Both the position numbers and the translations under genes were made by a program. 50,231 nt of DNA, taken from Pirellulales bacterium. GTDB taxonomy: Bacteria > Planctomycetota > Planctomycetia > Pirellulales > Lacipirellulaceae. This document shows, piece by piece, positions 19,274 through 28,403 of the stretch. The notes beneath the pieces were generated by a model. It had not been told where the DNA came from and searched no databases. It worked only from the letters and a program-made list of their open reading frames with translations. The stretch is from the NCBI GenBank assembly GCA_028279215.1, contig JANQOF010000038.1, forward strand, positions 1 to 50,231, given 5' to 3'. Each line of letters opens with the position of its first letter. The first letter of the stretch is position 1.

Positions 19274-20488
19274 CTAAGCGATCCAACGCCGCGCCTGTCG
19301 CTGGCCTAGGATCACCAACATGAGACCGGCTAATAGGAGTCCAGTTGAGGGTTCGGGTACTGTGATCGCGCCATTGAATATCGAGGCAATCTGCGCCTGC
19401 GTGAGCGGAGTCGGTGCGTTGTCCTTCCACTCGCGGAAATCGGCGAAGTCAACCAAACCGAACGGGGCGACAAGGTCGCCTTCCTCGCGACTAGTTACGT
19501 TGGTGAAGAAGTTGCTCACAATCGGCCCAAGATCGTCTCCAAGCTCAGAGACCGTACCGTCTGGATTTAAGGTGACGCCTTCGACAAACCCGTCGCCGTC
19601 CACGTCGCCGTCCACTAGAGGCATACCGACCTCTGACGAAATCGTCAGATTGTCCAACCAGACGCCCCGAGCGCCGCTACCGTTGTAAATGAACCTTACG
19701 CGATCCAGGTCGGCTAAGCCAAGTTTTCGAGCCTCGATGGCCAAGCCATTGATGTCGGTTACATCAGCAGTGTTGGTAGTGAAGTTACCGTCGCCATCCC
19801 AGTCGACAAACAACTTTCCAAGTCCGTCCGCCGCGAGCCCAGGAAAGATCTGGAACTTCACGTGGATCATCTCGTCGGGTGGCGTCGGCGCGTTACCACC
19901 GCCGTCAGTAGGGTTGATGAAGCTGTCGCCCGATCCAGCATTCGCGGAGCCCAGGAATTGATTCGCCCCGTCGTCGCCCCGAAACCCAAAACTCTTGGTA
20001 TCGGCATGTTCGAATAGGAGTTGATAGGCATTACCGGTGTCTGCATCCGTACCGAGCGTTTCGTCGTCAAAGGCGATGCGAAAGCGTCGACCGGTGCCTT
20101 GACGCGATGCTAAAATGTCAAACTCGAATGTCGTGGTGTTCGTAGTCAGGTCAATCGAACTGGCGAAGTCTAAGTCCACAGTAGAGGCATTTCCGGCAAG
20201 GACGCTGTCGATCAACAGGGCGTTGTTCGTGCCGCCTGCATTGGCGAATACGCCGCCAAAAAGATTGTTGGCGTTGTTGCCAGTCCACGAGCCAATGGCC
20301 GTGCCGGCATTGGCATTCGTCTCGCTCCCTCCACCGAGACCATCGTCGTCCGGCACTACGGGAATCGAGATATTCGGCGTCGAGCCTTCAAAGTCGGCCT
20401 CGAACACCGTGATGGCTACTGCCGAATGTGACAAACCGAGAGTGATAGTGAGCAGGCAAATCAAACGGAACCTTGCGAAAGCTTGCAT
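19274..20488 (-). CDS. PEP-CTERM surface protein, first gene of the minus-strand series
   Basis: A 404-residue protein with a signal peptide at 1-25 (RLICLLTITLGLSHSAVA). Residues about 28-285 parallel the 304-residue PEP-CTERM protein: EADFEGSTPNISIPVVPDDD, GGTNNALLIDSVLAGNA, GARGVWLDNLTI. It has an additional calcium-loop-like DGDVDGDGFVEGV, similar to a dockerin half, and a region that ends DFADFREWKDNAP. The PEP-CTERM signal is VPEPSTGLLLAGLMLVILG with a basic tail. It heads the minus-strand series reaching the sulfatases and lies divergent to the sigma factor gene. Confidence 0.86.
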   Translation of the reverse strand: MQAFARFRLICLLTITLGLSHSAVAITVFEADFEGSTPNISIPVVPDDDGLGGGSETNANAGTAIGSWTGNNANNLFGGVFANAGGTNNALLIDSVLAGNASTVDLDFASSIDLTTNTTTFEFDILASRQGTGRRFRIAFDDETLGTDADTGNAYQLLFEHADTKSFGFRGDDGANQFLGSANAGSGDSFINPTDGGGNAPTPPDEMIHVKFQIFPGLAADGLGKLFVDWDGDGNFTTNTADVTDINGLAIEARKLGLADLDRVRFIYNGSGARGVWLDNLTISSEVGMPLVDGDVDGDGFVEGVTLNPDGTVSELGDDLGPIVSNFFTNVTSREEGDLVAPFGLVDFADFREWKDNAPTPLTQAQIASIFNGAITVPEPSTGLLLAGLMLVILGQRQARRWIA

Positions 20489-20921
20489 GACGAGAATCTC
20501 CTGTGATACCAGCCTATTGGGGCAACCGCCCCACGTCGGCGATGCGGGCAGCAGTGCCGGACCAAAGTCGCGAATATCGATGAATCGGCAACGGTCGCTT
20601 GCGATGAGCTGAGAAGCGAACTACAAGTAACCACCTGGTTTAGGCGAACGTCCATGTGGGCGAACGCACTCTTCAGGTCTTTATCGCGCTAGGTGCATTG
20701 AGAGTCTGGAAGAAAATCGCACGATTTGGTTTTTGACCAGCTTCTAACCGTGTGCCGAAGAAAACTGCTCGATTTGCCCAGAATTCGCCAGACATTCTCC
20801 CGGCAGCGCGCGATAACTGGTTGATCGAATTAGATTTGCTTCGCTTCGGTGCCCTGCACCGCCAATGGGCGATTCCATAGGCGGGCACGCATTCCGGCAA
20901 TGCAATCAGAGTGTGGCAACA
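20489..20921. promoter_or_regulatory. Divergent intergenic region, PEP-CTERM series / ECF sigma gene
   Basis: These 433 bases separate the minus-strand surface-protein/sulfatase series from the plus-strand sigma factor operon, so promoters for both should be here. The only clear structure I see is a direct repeat of GGCGAACG (20643-20650 and 20659-20666, 16 bases apart). No -35/-10 pair stands out. ECF-type promoters are not recognisable by eye without the sigma factor's motif. Confidence 0.5.
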
Positions 20922-21470
20922 ATGCACGACAAGAACTGTATTGACGCAGCGTCTGCCGAGAGGTTCGTTCGCACCTTTGCCAATGCCCAACCTAGTATAT
21001 TTAGGTTCGTCCAAACCCTACTTCCGTCGGTTCAAGATGCCGAAGAGGTGGTTCAAGAAACCAGTGTCGTGCTTTGGAAGAAGTGGTCGGAGTACGACCC
21101 AGAGAAGAACTTCGTCACATGGGCATGTGGTGTCGCCCGCCTGGAAGTCTTTCGCTACCTGCGCGGGCAGCCCAAAGTGCTTCACCTGAGCGAAGACGTA
21201 TTGACGCACATCGCCGATCTAGCCCTCGATGAAGCGCGGCAAGACAGCCGCCAATCCGATTCGATGGATGCCCTCAACGCATGTCTCGGCGAGCTGTCCT
21301 CGAAGGACTCGAACTTGCTAACGATGCGTTATCGTCGGGGAATCGCCGTGGTAGATATCGCCGAAGAAGTCGGACTGGCGAAGAGCACGGTTTTTGAGAC
21401 CCTAAAGAAGATTCGTGCCAGGCTGATGCGTTGTGTGGAGCGGCGACTCAAGATCGCTGAGGGGGCATAG
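20922..21470 (+). CDS. ECF-type RNA polymerase sigma factor (planctomycete type)
   Basis: The start at ATG 20922 gives a 182-residue protein beginning MHDKNC; 19 more codons lie upstream in frame. Region 2 is seen as RFVQTLLPSVQDAEEVVQET then FVTWACGVARLEVFRYLR. Region 4 is seen as LTMRYRRGIAVVDIAEEVGL then KSTVFETLKKIRARLMRCV, the helix-turn-helix that reads the -35 element. It matches the sigma-70 family ECF group common in Rhodopirellula-like genomes. The FecR-type gene follows after 2 bases, so the pair is probably a signalling unit for the polysaccharide locus. Which promoters it serves is not shown by the sequence. Confidence 0.9.
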   Translation: MHDKNCIDAASAERFVRTFANAQPSIFRFVQTLLPSVQDAEEVVQETSVVLWKKWSEYDPEKNFVTWACGVARLEVFRYLRGQPKVLHLSEDVLTHIADLALDEARQDSRQSDSMDALNACLGELSSKDSNLLTMRYRRGIAVVDIAEEVGLAKSTVFETLKKIRARLMRCVERRLKIAEGA

Positions 21471-21472
21471 CT

Positions 21473-23098
21473 ATGGATAAGAACCAACTCGACCGAATTC
21501 AAGAGCTGGCTTGGGCCTATTGCGACGGAGAACTCGATCGTCAGGGCCTTCAACAATTGGAGCAATTGCTGAGCCAAGGCGACCCTGCGATTCGCGAGTA
21601 TCATCACTGCTTGTCGATGCACGCGAAGTTGACCCACAACTTTGGCGGGGTCAACCGTACGACCGGTAGACCGACGTCGGACAGGCTCGTGGGCACCGCA
21701 ACGTCAAAGGCAGCCAAACATACGCGCTGGGCTGCGGGACTCCTTGCGTTGGCCGCCAGTCTGGTCGCCGTGGTCATGTGGATTCAACCACAGTCGCCCG
21801 AAGAAACTCCTCAGTTCACCGCCCGAGTGATCGATAAGATCGACTGCGATTGGGAATCGGAACGTTGGGGGATGGAAACGGCATCAGAGTTCGACTCTGG
21901 ACAGGTGGTGAATATCGGGCGCGGGTTGATGGTTGTCGAGTTCGGCGACGGCGCCCTCGTCACGCTTGAGGGACCCGCCCAATTCGAGGTGGTTTCCGCC
22001 AGCCGGGGATTTCTTCACTCCGGAAAGCTCACCGCTCAGGTCCCTGAACGTGCGCATGGCTTTATAGTCGGTACGCCGTCGTACGAATCGGTCGATCTAG
22101 GGACCGAGTTTGGCTTGAAGGTTCTAGAAGACGGGACTGCGGAGACGCATGTATTCGAAGGCGAAGTCATCCTCAAGAAACATGAGTTTCAAGAGGGCGG
22201 ATTTAGCGAAGACTTGCACCTCACCACCGACATGGCAGCCCTAGTGGACGGCGAATCCCTTGAACTCGCCGAGCGCCGTGCGCGCCCCAACGCATTCGTG
22301 CGCTTCGATCAAAACCAACCACCTCCACCCCTGAGCGAGCCGGCCAAGAACGGCATCCCCTCTGGCAAAGGCTTGGTATTGTGGCTCGATGCCAACCTCG
22401 GTGTTCAGACGGACGAGCAAGGCCGAGTCTCTTCATGGGACGATCTGCTGTACGACGACAATCGGCGGCGCGAAAACGCTTGGCAGGTCCGCCCACCTAG
22501 GCGCCCACGGTTGGTACAAGACGGCATCAACGGAAGACCGGCCATAAATTTTGACGGCAAGCAGTTTCTGGTAACGGCTCCACTCGCGACGGGCAACGAT
22601 GTCACGTTCTTTTGCGTATTCGAATGCCACAGGCACGATATTGCAAAGCAGAAGGCGGCCATGCTGATCAATTTTAACGGTCCTCCGAATATCGTCGTCT
22701 CGCGGTCTTGGCGGGACGAGTTGATGGGGCGAATGTACTCCGGTCTTACCAACGAGCAGGTGATGCACGGGAGCTGGTTGAAGGCGCCAGGTCTAGAAGA
22801 GGAAAAGCCGACGCTTGTCACCTACGTCTACAATGCATCAGAGGACAAATCTAGATTGTATGGCAACGGCAGACTGTTGAGCGAAGGGGGCGCCGCCGCC
22901 TCGGCTGCCACTGACTCGCCAAAGTACATAGGGCGCCATCGAGAGTCGAAAGGTTATTTTGTGGGTAATATCGGTGAGATAGCGATATTCAATGCGGCTC
23001 TCACACCCCAAGAATGTCAACAAGTTGCTCAGTACCTTCTGGGAAAGTATAGCATCGACCCAGATGAATCGTTCGCCAATGAGGCCGCAGGCGAGTGA
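21473..23098 (+). CDS. FecR-domain membrane protein with LamG-like C-terminus
   Basis: A 541-residue protein, plausibly the membrane partner of the adjacent sigma factor. Residues 1-50 look like an anti-sigma-type cytoplasmic helix bundle (LAWAYCDGELDRQGLQQLEQ). A transmembrane helix lies at about 83-102 (GLLALAASLVAVVMW). A FecR domain follows (VEFGDGALVTLEGPAQFEVV; VDLGTEFGLKVLEDGTAETH). The C-terminal half is a concanavalin/LamG-like domain (GLVLWLDANLGVQTDEQGR to IAIFNAALTPQECQQVAQYL). Such FecR-LamG proteins are frequent in planctomycetes. I infer that the LamG part senses glycan outside the inner membrane and signals to the sigma factor. The stop overlaps a possible GTG of the next frame. 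Confidence 0.85.
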   Translation: MDKNQLDRIQELAWAYCDGELDRQGLQQLEQLLSQGDPAIREYHHCLSMHAKLTHNFGGVNRTTGRPTSDRLVGTATSKAAKHTRWAAGLLALAASLVAVVMWIQPQSPEETPQFTARVIDKIDCDWESERWGMETASEFDSGQVVNIGRGLMVVEFGDGALVTLEGPAQFEVVSASRGFLHSGKLTAQVPERAHGFIVGTPSYESVDLGTEFGLKVLEDGTAETHVFEGEVILKKHEFQEGGFSEDLHLTTDMAALVDGESLELAERRARPNAFVRFDQNQPPPPLSEPAKNGIPSGKGLVLWLDANLGVQTDEQGRVSSWDDLLYDDNRRRENAWQVRPPRRPRLVQDGINGRPAINFDGKQFLVTAPLATGNDVTFFCVFECHRHDIAKQKAAMLINFNGPPNIVVSRSWRDELMGRMYSGLTNEQVMHGSWLKAPGLEEEKPTLVTYVYNASEDKSRLYGNGRLLSEGGAAASAATDSPKYIGRHRESKGYFVGNIGEIAIFNAALTPQECQQVAQYLLGKYSIDPDESFANEAAGE

Positions 23099-23178
23099 GT
23101 TTGAGATGGCGGAGCGTTCAGACCCGCCCGGATCGTCGGCAAGCCGTTCTTTGGCTACGTCTCCATAGCAAAGATATT

Positions 23179-25674
23179 ATGATCTCTCCATTTACGCTGC
23201 GCTTTGCGCCGTTGGTCCTGCTCGTATCTTGCTGCCTCGCCACGGCTTGGGCCCAACCAGTACCACAAGCAGGTGGCCCACGCATTCGACGGTCCATTGA
23301 CTTCGATTGGTTGTTTGAGCTCGGCGACACTGCCGACGCGAAGCAACCAAAGTACGACGACTCCAAGTGGCGAGAACTGAACCTTCCGCACGACTGGAGC
23401 ATCGAAGGCACCTACGACAAAGATCATCCTGCCGGTCGATCGGGCGGCTACCTACCAACTGGGGTCGGGTGGTACCGCAAGCACCTAACGTGGGACGACT
23501 CGTGGGCCGGCCAACGAGTGCTGCTGCAGTTCGACGGAGTGTACATGAACAGCGACGTTTGGGTAAACGGTCAGCACGTTGGCAGGCGGCCCTATGGTTA
23601 CGTCAGCTTCTGGTACGACATCACCGATTGCCTAGACTCCGGCGACAACATTATTGCGGTGCGAGTCGACAATAGCGGAGGCCGCACCGGGCGATGGTAC
23701 ACCGGTTCGGGGATTTACCGTCACGTATGGCTTACCACTGTCGATCCGATTCACGTTCCTACTTGGGGAACGCAGATTGTCGCTGAGCAGGTTTCACCGG
23801 AAAAGGCCCTGTTACGGGTCGCGACGGAAGTGGTCAACGAAAACGACGAGTCACGTGAGATCTCGCTCGAGACTCTTGTGGTCGACGGCCAGGGAAGTCA
23901 AGTGGCAACCGCCCTCGAACGGGTTGAAGTGGAGAGCGGGGCCGAAAACACAGTCACTTGCGAGTTGAATGTCAACAACCCACGCTTATGGACTCCGGAG
24001 ACCCCACAACTCTACACACTTCGAAGTATTGTTCGACAAGGCGATGAGATTGTCGATGCCGTCGATACCCGTACCGGCATTCGCGAAGTCTGCGCAACTG
24101 TAGACAGGGGCTTCCTATTGAATGGTAAGGAAATCGAGCTTCAAGGCGTTTGTATGCACCACGACGCCGGACCAGTTGGCGCCGCTGTGCCCGCGGATGT
24201 ACTGCGCCGACGCCTGCTGCTGCTGAAGGAAATGGGGGCCAATGCGATACGAACGTCGCACAACCCGTTTGCACCTGAGTTCTACGAAATGGCCGACGAA
24301 ATTGGACTCATGGTCATGGACGAGGCGTTCGACGGTTGGCGAAAACCAAAGGTGCCTGCCGATTACGGGCTCTACTTCGATGATTGGTGGCGGCGCGATT
24401 TAGAAGACTTCGTACGTCGTGACCGCAATCACCCGTCGGTTGTAATATGGAGCATTGGCAACGAGGTGCCTGGGTGGACCAATGATGACCAGAAGCAATT
24501 AGTCGATTTCGTTCACGCTCTTGATCCCACTCGCCCGATAACTCAAGGCCGCGGTTATCGTGGTCCGCACATCGACGTCGCCGGATTCAATGGCCATGGC
24601 GAGTATCGCGGGGCGATCGAGAGATTTCACAAGAATAACCCGAACAGGCCAATCGTCGGTACGGAGATCACCCACTCATCCCAAACTCGTGGGGTGTATC
24701 GCACCAAGACGTCGTACCGCACGCGCGACAATCCCGCCCCTTGGGAGCAAGGGGGTAAAGGTCATCTTGCCAAGTGGCGCAAGCTTGAACCTAAGGTGAA
24801 CAAGATTCCAGACCTCACCGAGCAAGAAATCTTCGCGGATGTTCATCCTAGGTATCATTCGTCGTACGACAATGCGTTCGTACGGATGTGCGTGCGGGAC
24901 GAACTACGAATGGCGAAACAGCTTCCCTACTTCATTGGCACATTTCGCTGGACCGGGTTCGACTACCTTGGCGAATCGTTCGGCTGGCCCGCGCGGACGG
25001 ACAACTTTGGTGTGATCGATCTTGCCGGGTTCCCCAAAGATCACTTCTATCTGTATCAAAGTCAGTGGTCGTCGACTCCCATGGTTCATCTGCTGCCACA
25101 CTGGACTCACCCGGGCAAGGAAGACGTAGAAATCCCCGTCGTGGTCTACACGAATCAGGAATCTGCAGAACTCTTTCTCAACGGCCAGTCCCTTGGCGAG
25201 CAGCCGATGACCGATGAAATGCAGATCGTCTGGATGGTTCCCTACAAACAGGGCGAGCTACGCGTGGTTGCCAAATCGAACGGCCAGCCGGTCACCGACA
25301 AATCGGTTCGGACCGCAGGCCACGCCGCGGATGTCTACCTCGAATGCGACCGAGAAACGATGTCGGCGAATCAAACCGACGTCGCCCACGTCGAGGTTAC
25401 TGTTGTCGACGAATCTGGCGAACCCGTCCCCGCCGCGGACAATCTGATTGGGTTCAGTGTTCAAGGTCCGGGGCAGCTGATCGGTGTCGAGAATGGAGAC
25501 ATACTCGATCTGTCATCATCCAAAGTCAATTATCGTAAGGCATTCATGGGCAAGTGCCTTCTGTTGATTCAAGCAACCCAAGACGCGGGTGAGGTGCTCG
25601 TCACGGCAACCTCTCCCGGCTTGCGACCCCAGAGCGTTGCAATCCAATCGGTTTCGGTCAATGATGCCAGATGA
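23179..25674 (+). CDS. Glycoside hydrolase family 2, beta-galactosidase-like
   Basis: The start ATG 23179 opens a signal peptide (TLRFAPLVLLVSCCLATAWA). A GTG at 23095, overlapping the FecR stop, would add 28 charged residues. The 831-residue enzyme has the GH2 order: sugar-binding domain (NLPHDWSIEGTYDKDHPAG; YMNSDVWVNGQHVGRRPYGY), immunoglobulin-like domain, then TIM barrel from about 320. Catalytic residues are the acid/base E429 in WSIGNE and the nucleophile E496 in IVGTE. Further beta-sandwich domains complete the C-terminus, including a bacterial Ig-like segment near 720-820. It should release a beta-linked sugar, most likely galactose, from an oligosaccharide in the periplasm. The sulfatase gene follows directly, which suits a sulfated galactan. 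Confidence 0.88.
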   Translation: MISPFTLRFAPLVLLVSCCLATAWAQPVPQAGGPRIRRSIDFDWLFELGDTADAKQPKYDDSKWRELNLPHDWSIEGTYDKDHPAGRSGGYLPTGVGWYRKHLTWDDSWAGQRVLLQFDGVYMNSDVWVNGQHVGRRPYGYVSFWYDITDCLDSGDNIIAVRVDNSGGRTGRWYTGSGIYRHVWLTTVDPIHVPTWGTQIVAEQVSPEKALLRVATEVVNENDESREISLETLVVDGQGSQVATALERVEVESGAENTVTCELNVNNPRLWTPETPQLYTLRSIVRQGDEIVDAVDTRTGIREVCATVDRGFLLNGKEIELQGVCMHHDAGPVGAAVPADVLRRRLLLLKEMGANAIRTSHNPFAPEFYEMADEIGLMVMDEAFDGWRKPKVPADYGLYFDDWWRRDLEDFVRRDRNHPSVVIWSIGNEVPGWTNDDQKQLVDFVHALDPTRPITQGRGYRGPHIDVAGFNGHGEYRGAIERFHKNNPNRPIVGTEITHSSQTRGVYRTKTSYRTRDNPAPWEQGGKGHLAKWRKLEPKVNKIPDLTEQEIFADVHPRYHSSYDNAFVRMCVRDELRMAKQLPYFIGTFRWTGFDYLGESFGWPARTDNFGVIDLAGFPKDHFYLYQSQWSSTPMVHLLPHWTHPGKEDVEIPVVVYTNQESAELFLNGQSLGEQPMTDEMQIVWMVPYKQGELRVVAKSNGQPVTDKSVRTAGHAADVYLECDRETMSANQTDVAHVEVTVVDESGEPVPAADNLIGFSVQGPGQLIGVENGDILDLSSSKVNYRKAFMGKCLLLIQATQDAGEVLVTATSPGLRPQSVAIQSVSVNDAR

Positions 25675-25714
25675 TCGTTTCAGCCACTTACTCTACATCC
25701 TCCCAAGGCTCGCT

Positions 25715-27229
25715 ATGATTCGTCAAGCCATAGTTGTCACTCTATGCGCCGCGACTTGCGTACTGCAGCCCGCGTCGGCCAATCCAAACCCGCCAAACAT
25801 CGTCCTGATTTATGCGGACGACGTTGGCTATGGCGACGTATCTTGCAACGGCGCAACCGCGGTAAAGACGCCGAACATCGATCGGCTGGCGTCAGAGGGA
25901 CTTCGATTCACGGATGCCCACTGTTCTGCAGCGACGTGCACGCCTTCGCGGTATGCAATGCTCACCGGTTCCTACGCATTTCGCAGGAAGAACTCGAGCG
26001 TTCGTTCTGGCGCTGCAAAGATGATTATCGACCCCGGCGCCGAGACACTCCCTGCTCGATTGAGGACCGCCGGCTTCGCCACCGGAGTGGTTGGCAAGTG
26101 GCATCTGGGATTGGGAGCCGGCAACATCGACTGGAATGGTCTGATATCACCGGGTCCGGGTGACGTGGGATTCGACTACCACTTCCTAATTCCGGCTACC
26201 GGCGACCGCGTACCCTGCGTGTACGTTGAGCAGGGCCGCGTGGTTGACCACGACCCCACCGATCCGATCGAGATTAGTTACGGCAAACGAATCGGCGACC
26301 AGCCCACCGGCAAGCAGCGTCCAGACCTGCTCAAGCAGATGTGGTCGCACGGTCACAACGCGACGATCGTCAACGGCATTTCAAGAATCGGCTACATGAC
26401 TGGCGGGGAGAAAGCTCGTTGGGTCGACGAAGACATGGCAGACGTAATCACGGAGAAGGCAAAAACGTTCCTAGAAACACATCGAGATGGCCCCTTCTTC
26501 TTGTACTTCTCCACGCACGACATCCACGTCCCTCGTGTACCCCATTCCCGATTTGTCGGCGCGACCGATATGGGCCCTCGTGGCGACGCCATCGCGCAGC
26601 TCGATTGGTGTGTCGGTGAGGTCCTCGACACGTTGGATAGCCTAGGAATCTCGGACAATACGCTCGTTCTCTTCTCGTCGGACAATGGGCCTGTGCTGGA
26701 TGATGGGTACCACGACCAAGCTGTCGAGCGTCTTGGCGAGCACCAACCGTCTGGCGATTCTCGCGCTGGAAAGTACTCAAAGTTCGAGGGCGGCACACGA
26801 GTGCCGCTGATCGTGCGTTGGCCCGGGGAGATCCGCCCTGGATCGACCAGTGACGCTCTGGTGGGCCAAGTCGACTTTCCCGCGAGCCTTAGTGCACTAG
26901 CAGGCGCGAAAGCACAGGTAGACGCCTTCATTGACAGCCGGGAGCAGAGTGAAGCGTTGCTTGGCAGGGACCCCGTTGGCCGCTCTCATTTAGTGCATGA
27001 GGCTAACGGGCTGGCGCTGCGACAAGGAAAGTGGAAGTACATTAGTCCAGGCAACACACGCGATGAGCTGGGCCCTTGGAAGAGTGCCACCATCGATGAA
27101 CCGGGTGCCCTGTTCGACCTTGCTGCCGATCCACACGAGCAAAGCAACCTGGCCGCCGCACATCCAGACCGCGTCGAATCGATGCGACGCCTGCTGAACC
27201 AGATCAAACTGCAAGACGACGCGCGATAA
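25715..27229 (+). CDS. Secreted type I sulfatase (C-T-P-S-R)
   Basis: The start ATG 25715 opens a signal peptide (RQAIVVTLCAATCVLQPASA); a pair of ATGs at 25661/25664 inside the GH2 end is possible. The 504-residue enzyme has metal ligands DD at 35-36 and formylglycine motif C75-T-P-S-R79. GKWHLGLGAG, THDIHVPRVPHSRFVG and FSSDNGPVLDDGY complete the active-site set, and FDLAADPHEQSNLA sits near the end. It resembles arylsulfatase A/GALNS-like enzymes common in planctomycete polysaccharide loci. It lies in the same operon as GH2, the FecR protein and the sigma factor, so it is probably induced with them. Confidence 0.92.
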   Translation: MIRQAIVVTLCAATCVLQPASANPNPPNIVLIYADDVGYGDVSCNGATAVKTPNIDRLASEGLRFTDAHCSAATCTPSRYAMLTGSYAFRRKNSSVRSGAAKMIIDPGAETLPARLRTAGFATGVVGKWHLGLGAGNIDWNGLISPGPGDVGFDYHFLIPATGDRVPCVYVEQGRVVDHDPTDPIEISYGKRIGDQPTGKQRPDLLKQMWSHGHNATIVNGISRIGYMTGGEKARWVDEDMADVITEKAKTFLETHRDGPFFLYFSTHDIHVPRVPHSRFVGATDMGPRGDAIAQLDWCVGEVLDTLDSLGISDNTLVLFSSDNGPVLDDGYHDQAVERLGEHQPSGDSRAGKYSKFEGGTRVPLIVRWPGEIRPGSTSDALVGQVDFPASLSALAGAKAQVDAFIDSREQSEALLGRDPVGRSHLVHEANGLALRQGKWKYISPGNTRDELGPWKSATIDEPGALFDLAADPHEQSNLAAAHPDRVESMRRLLNQIKLQDDAR

Positions 27230-27241
27230 GCCGTGGTCGGA

Positions 27242-27291
27242 GCAAGCCAGCGTTTGCTGGTCTGGGGCGAGCCAGCGTTTGCTGGTCTGGG
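27242..27291. repeat. Tandem 25-bp repeat, each with a small hairpin
   Basis: Two copies of a 25-base unit follow each other (27242-27266 and 27267-27291), differing at one base. Each holds CCAGCGTTTGCTGG (27247-27260 and 27272-27285), a 5-bp stem around GTTT. A degraded third unit (GCGAGCCGAGCATTTC) follows. It lies between the convergent sulfatase and LacI genes, so it may serve as a transcription barrier or be a REP-like element. Confidence 0.7.
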
Positions 27292-27356
27292 GCGAGCCGA
27301 GCATTTCATCGGCGGCGCCAGGGAATTTCGCGCCGAGCTTCGGCACGCGGTTGCTC

Positions 27357-28403
27357 TCAGCGAGTCACCGCCAATCGCCCACCCGAAGGTAACACGCGAT
27401 GAACTTCAGGTGGTGGCGGTCCGGTCGTTCCATGGATTTCTAGCCAGGCGGTCTGCCTCTTGGAACCCGGCGGCGAGCCCTCTTTGCCCTCCACCAACGC
27501 CTCTACAAGCTTAAAAGCCGATCGACCCAGCGCTGTCGAATCTTGGCACACGGAAGTCATCCTTGGAAATAACAGGTTCCGCATATCCGTATCGTCGAAA
27601 CCAACGATCGACAAGTCGCCGGGAATTCTCACCCCCATGTGGTGCGCCTCGTTGATGGCGCCAGCCGCAATGAGTGGATCGGCAATGTACATCGCCGTCG
27701 GTCGGTCGGGCAGGCTCATGAGCTTTCTCACGATTGGCCCGCCATCGCGGCGCGACGGCGGCACGCGAAAGATCAGATCTTCATCCAAGAAACCCGCATC
27801 GCCAAGCACGTCGCGAAATGCTCTCAGCCGGTCCGCATGATCTCCATCCTCACGGTGACACGCGGCAAATGCGATTCGGTTGTGGCCAAGAGATAGCAGG
27901 TGCTCGATTGCTTCTCTGCTCGCGATTTCTGATTCGGTGTACGCGAAGGTTAGCGACGGGTGATCGAAATGGTCGCCAAGCACCACCATCGGAAGCCCCT
28001 CCGATGCCATTTCCTGTACCATCGGCCGCTCCTCGATCGTGCAACGCACGATGGCGCCCCGAATTCCCTTGCGAGCAAAGAACTGACGCATCGACTCGTT
28101 CTTCGTTCGGTCTCGCCGTATATCGATCACCGACAAATCGAAGCGGGTATCCCGCATCGCTGCAACCATACCTTCGACACACGCCGAGTCGTACGGTGAG
28201 CCAATGGTAAACACGCCCGTGTAGATAAGTGCAATCTCAGCGCTGTCACGCCGGCCCGTGCTTGGGGAGTAGCCACACGCTTCGACCGCCTTTAAGACGT
28301 CGCGACGTAGCTTGGGGGCCACCGTATCCGCACCGTTGATGACGCGGGATACCGTGGCAATCGAAACACCAGCCTCCTTGGCCACTTGTCGAATGGACGC
28401 CAT
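27357..28403 (-). CDS. LacI-family transcriptional regulator
   Basis: A 348-residue regulator. The first 50 residues are the LacI helix-turn-helix and hinge (IRQVAKEAGVSIATVSRVIN; VLKAVEACGYSP). The rest is a periplasmic-binding-like sensor domain (FARKGIRGAIVRCTI; SEIASREAIEHLLSLGHNRI; GDLSIVGFDDTDMRNLLFP). These proteins bind palindromic operators and let go, or bind, when a sugar is present. It lies between two sets of glycan-degrading genes, transcribed against the first and away from the second. I infer that it controls the 28988-36385 genes and perhaps itself. The sugar ligand is unknown. Confidence 0.92.
   Translation of the reverse strand: MASIRQVAKEAGVSIATVSRVINGADTVAPKLRRDVLKAVEACGYSPSTGRRDSAEIALIYTGVFTIGSPYDSACVEGMVAAMRDTRFDLSVIDIRRDRTKNESMRQFFARKGIRGAIVRCTIEERPMVQEMASEGLPMVVLGDHFDHPSLTFAYTESEIASREAIEHLLSLGHNRIAFAACHREDGDHADRLRAFRDVLGDAGFLDEDLIFRVPPSRRDGGPIVRKLMSLPDRPTAMYIADPLIAAGAINEAHHMGVRIPGDLSIVGFDDTDMRNLLFPRMTSVCQDSTALGRSAFKLVEALVEGKEGSPPGSKRQTAWLEIHGTTGPPPPEVHRVLPSGGRLAVTR

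Noticed and set aside
27242-27291. A CRISPR array
   Set aside because: Only two adjoining 25-base units with no spacers and no cas genes; it is a tandem repeat.
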